Below are positions 10,504 through 11,249 of a stretch of 11,249 nucleotides of DNA, in pieces; the first letter of the stretch is position 1; every line of letters starts with the position of its first letter. The translations under genes were made by a program, and so were the position numbers. The notes under the pieces were generated by a model that worked only from the letters and a program-made list of their open reading frames with translations, was not told where the DNA came from and made no database searches. Source of the DNA: Rhodospirillum sp. UBA1311 (GTDB lineage Bacteria > Pseudomonadota > Alphaproteobacteria > Rhodospirillales > Rhodospirillaceae); NCBI GenBank assembly GCA_002307145.1, contig DBTR01000089.1, positions 51,683-62,931 of the forward strand, written 5' to 3'.

Positions 10504-11249
10504 GTGATCCCGTCCGTGATGCCGACCTATGCGCGGTTTGATGTCGTGTTCGAGCGGGGCGAAGGCCCCTGGCTGTACGCGACGGACGGACGACGATTCC
10601 TCGACTTCGCCGCCGGGATCGCGGTCTGCTCGCTCGGGCACTGCCATCCGCATCTGGTCGAGGCGCTGCAGGCCCAGGCGGGCAAGCTCTGGCATACCTC
10701 GAACCTCTATCGCATCGAGGGGCAGGAGAAGCTCTCCAAGCGCCTGGCCGAGGCGACCTTCGCCGATACCGTGTTCTTCGGCAACTCGGGTGCGGAAGCC
10801 AACGAGTGCGCGATCAAGATCGCGCGGCGCTACCAGTTCGACAAGGGCCGCCCGGAGCGCTACCGGATCGTGGTGATGACCACCGCCTTCCACGGCCGCA
10901 CCCTCGCCACCGTGGCGGCGGGCGACCAGGCCAAGGGCAAGTACGGCTTCGGACCGGAAACCGCCGGGTTCGATCGCGTGCCGTTCGAGGACATCGAAGC
11001 CGCGAAGGCGGCGATCGGGCCGGAGACGGCAGGCATTCTCGTCGAACCGGTGCAGGGCGAGGGCGGCATGCGCGCCGCCGATTTCGCCTACCTGCGCCAG
11101 CTTCGCGAACTCGCCGACGCCAACGACATCCTGTTGATGTTCGACGAAGTGCAGTGCGGCGTCGGCCGTACCGGCAAGCTCTTCGCTCACGAGTGGTCGG
11201 GCGTCACGCCCGACGTGATGGCGATCGCCAAGGGCATCGGCGGCGGCTT
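10504..11249 (+). CDS. argD: Acetylornithine aminotransferase (5' part, runs off the window)
   Basis: ArgD is a cytoplasmic PLP-dependent class III aminotransferase that converts N-acetylglutamate semialdehyde to N-acetylornithine in arginine synthesis; some also act as succinyldiaminopimelate aminotransferase in lysine synthesis. The 248 codons present include GIAVCSLGHCHPHL (38-51), the PLP phosphate-binding FFGNSGAEANE (91-101), AFHGRT (128-133), EPVQGEGG, the MFDEVQCGVGRTG block with Asp214 for the cofactor ring nitrogen, and AKGIGGG with Lys243 as the expected Schiff-base lysine. The family is about 390-400 residues, so the C-terminal third is missing at the window edge. The start is GTG, set by the strong ribosome binding site. 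It has its own promoter and a structured leader. In related bacteria argF often follows; that lies outside the window. Confidence 0.93.
   Translation, partial: MIPSVMPTYARFDVVFERGEGPWLYATDGRRFLDFAAGIAVCSLGHCHPHLVEALQAQAGKLWHTSNLYRIEGQEKLSKRLAEATFADTVFFGNSGAEANECAIKIARRYQFDKGRPERYRIVVMTTAFHGRTLATVAAGDQAKGKYGFGPETAGFDRVPFEDIEAAKAAIGPETAGILVEPVQGEGGMRAADFAYLRQLRELADANDILLMFDEVQCGVGRTGKLFAHEWSGVTPDVMAIAKGIGGG

Overview
The window looks like chromosomal DNA of a high-GC alphaproteobacterium, probably of the Rhodospirillales; this is inferred from gene content and codon bias, since there is no rRNA or other marker gene. Most genes are ordinary housekeeping or envelope genes, interrupted once by an insertion sequence. 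No rRNA, tRNA, CRISPR array or phage gene was seen, and no stretch over 300 bases lacks a gene.

Layout. 1-1015 (minus strand): a PduO-type corrinoid adenosyltransferase followed by the 5' part of etfB, with a strong hairpin between them. 1173-3799 (plus): lptG, the permease subunit of the LPS exporter, overlapping by one base a family 39 membrane glycosyltransferase; the pair suggests LPS modification tied to LPS export. 3780-4283 (minus): a DUF985 cupin whose 3' end overlaps the glycosyltransferase by 20 bases. 4429-4857 (plus): an unrecognised 142-residue protein. 4976-7930 (plus): a 984-residue DUF748/AsmA-like envelope protein. 7952-8796: a complete IS5-family (IS427-type) element of 845 bp with 17-bp terminal inverted repeats and a TA target duplication, carrying a transposase that needs a -1 frameshift. 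8796-9386 (minus): recX. 9492-10295 (plus): an ABC-2 permease without an ATPase gene beside it. 10504-11249 (plus): the 5' two thirds of argD.

Most interesting points. (1) The argD leader of about 150 nt follows a good sigma70-like promoter and contains four successive hairpins; the last is followed by five T residues just before the argD ribosome binding site and lies inside a nine-codon mini-ORF with two arginine CGA codons. It is a candidate attenuator for an arginine biosynthesis gene. (2) The insertion sequence landed on the TA of the recX stop codon, and its first base restores TAG, so neither neighbouring gene is damaged. (3) The transposase start sits in an inverted repeat whose upstream arm would be present only in read-through transcripts, the arrangement known from IS10 and IS50. 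(4) recX may be made from a leaderless transcript.
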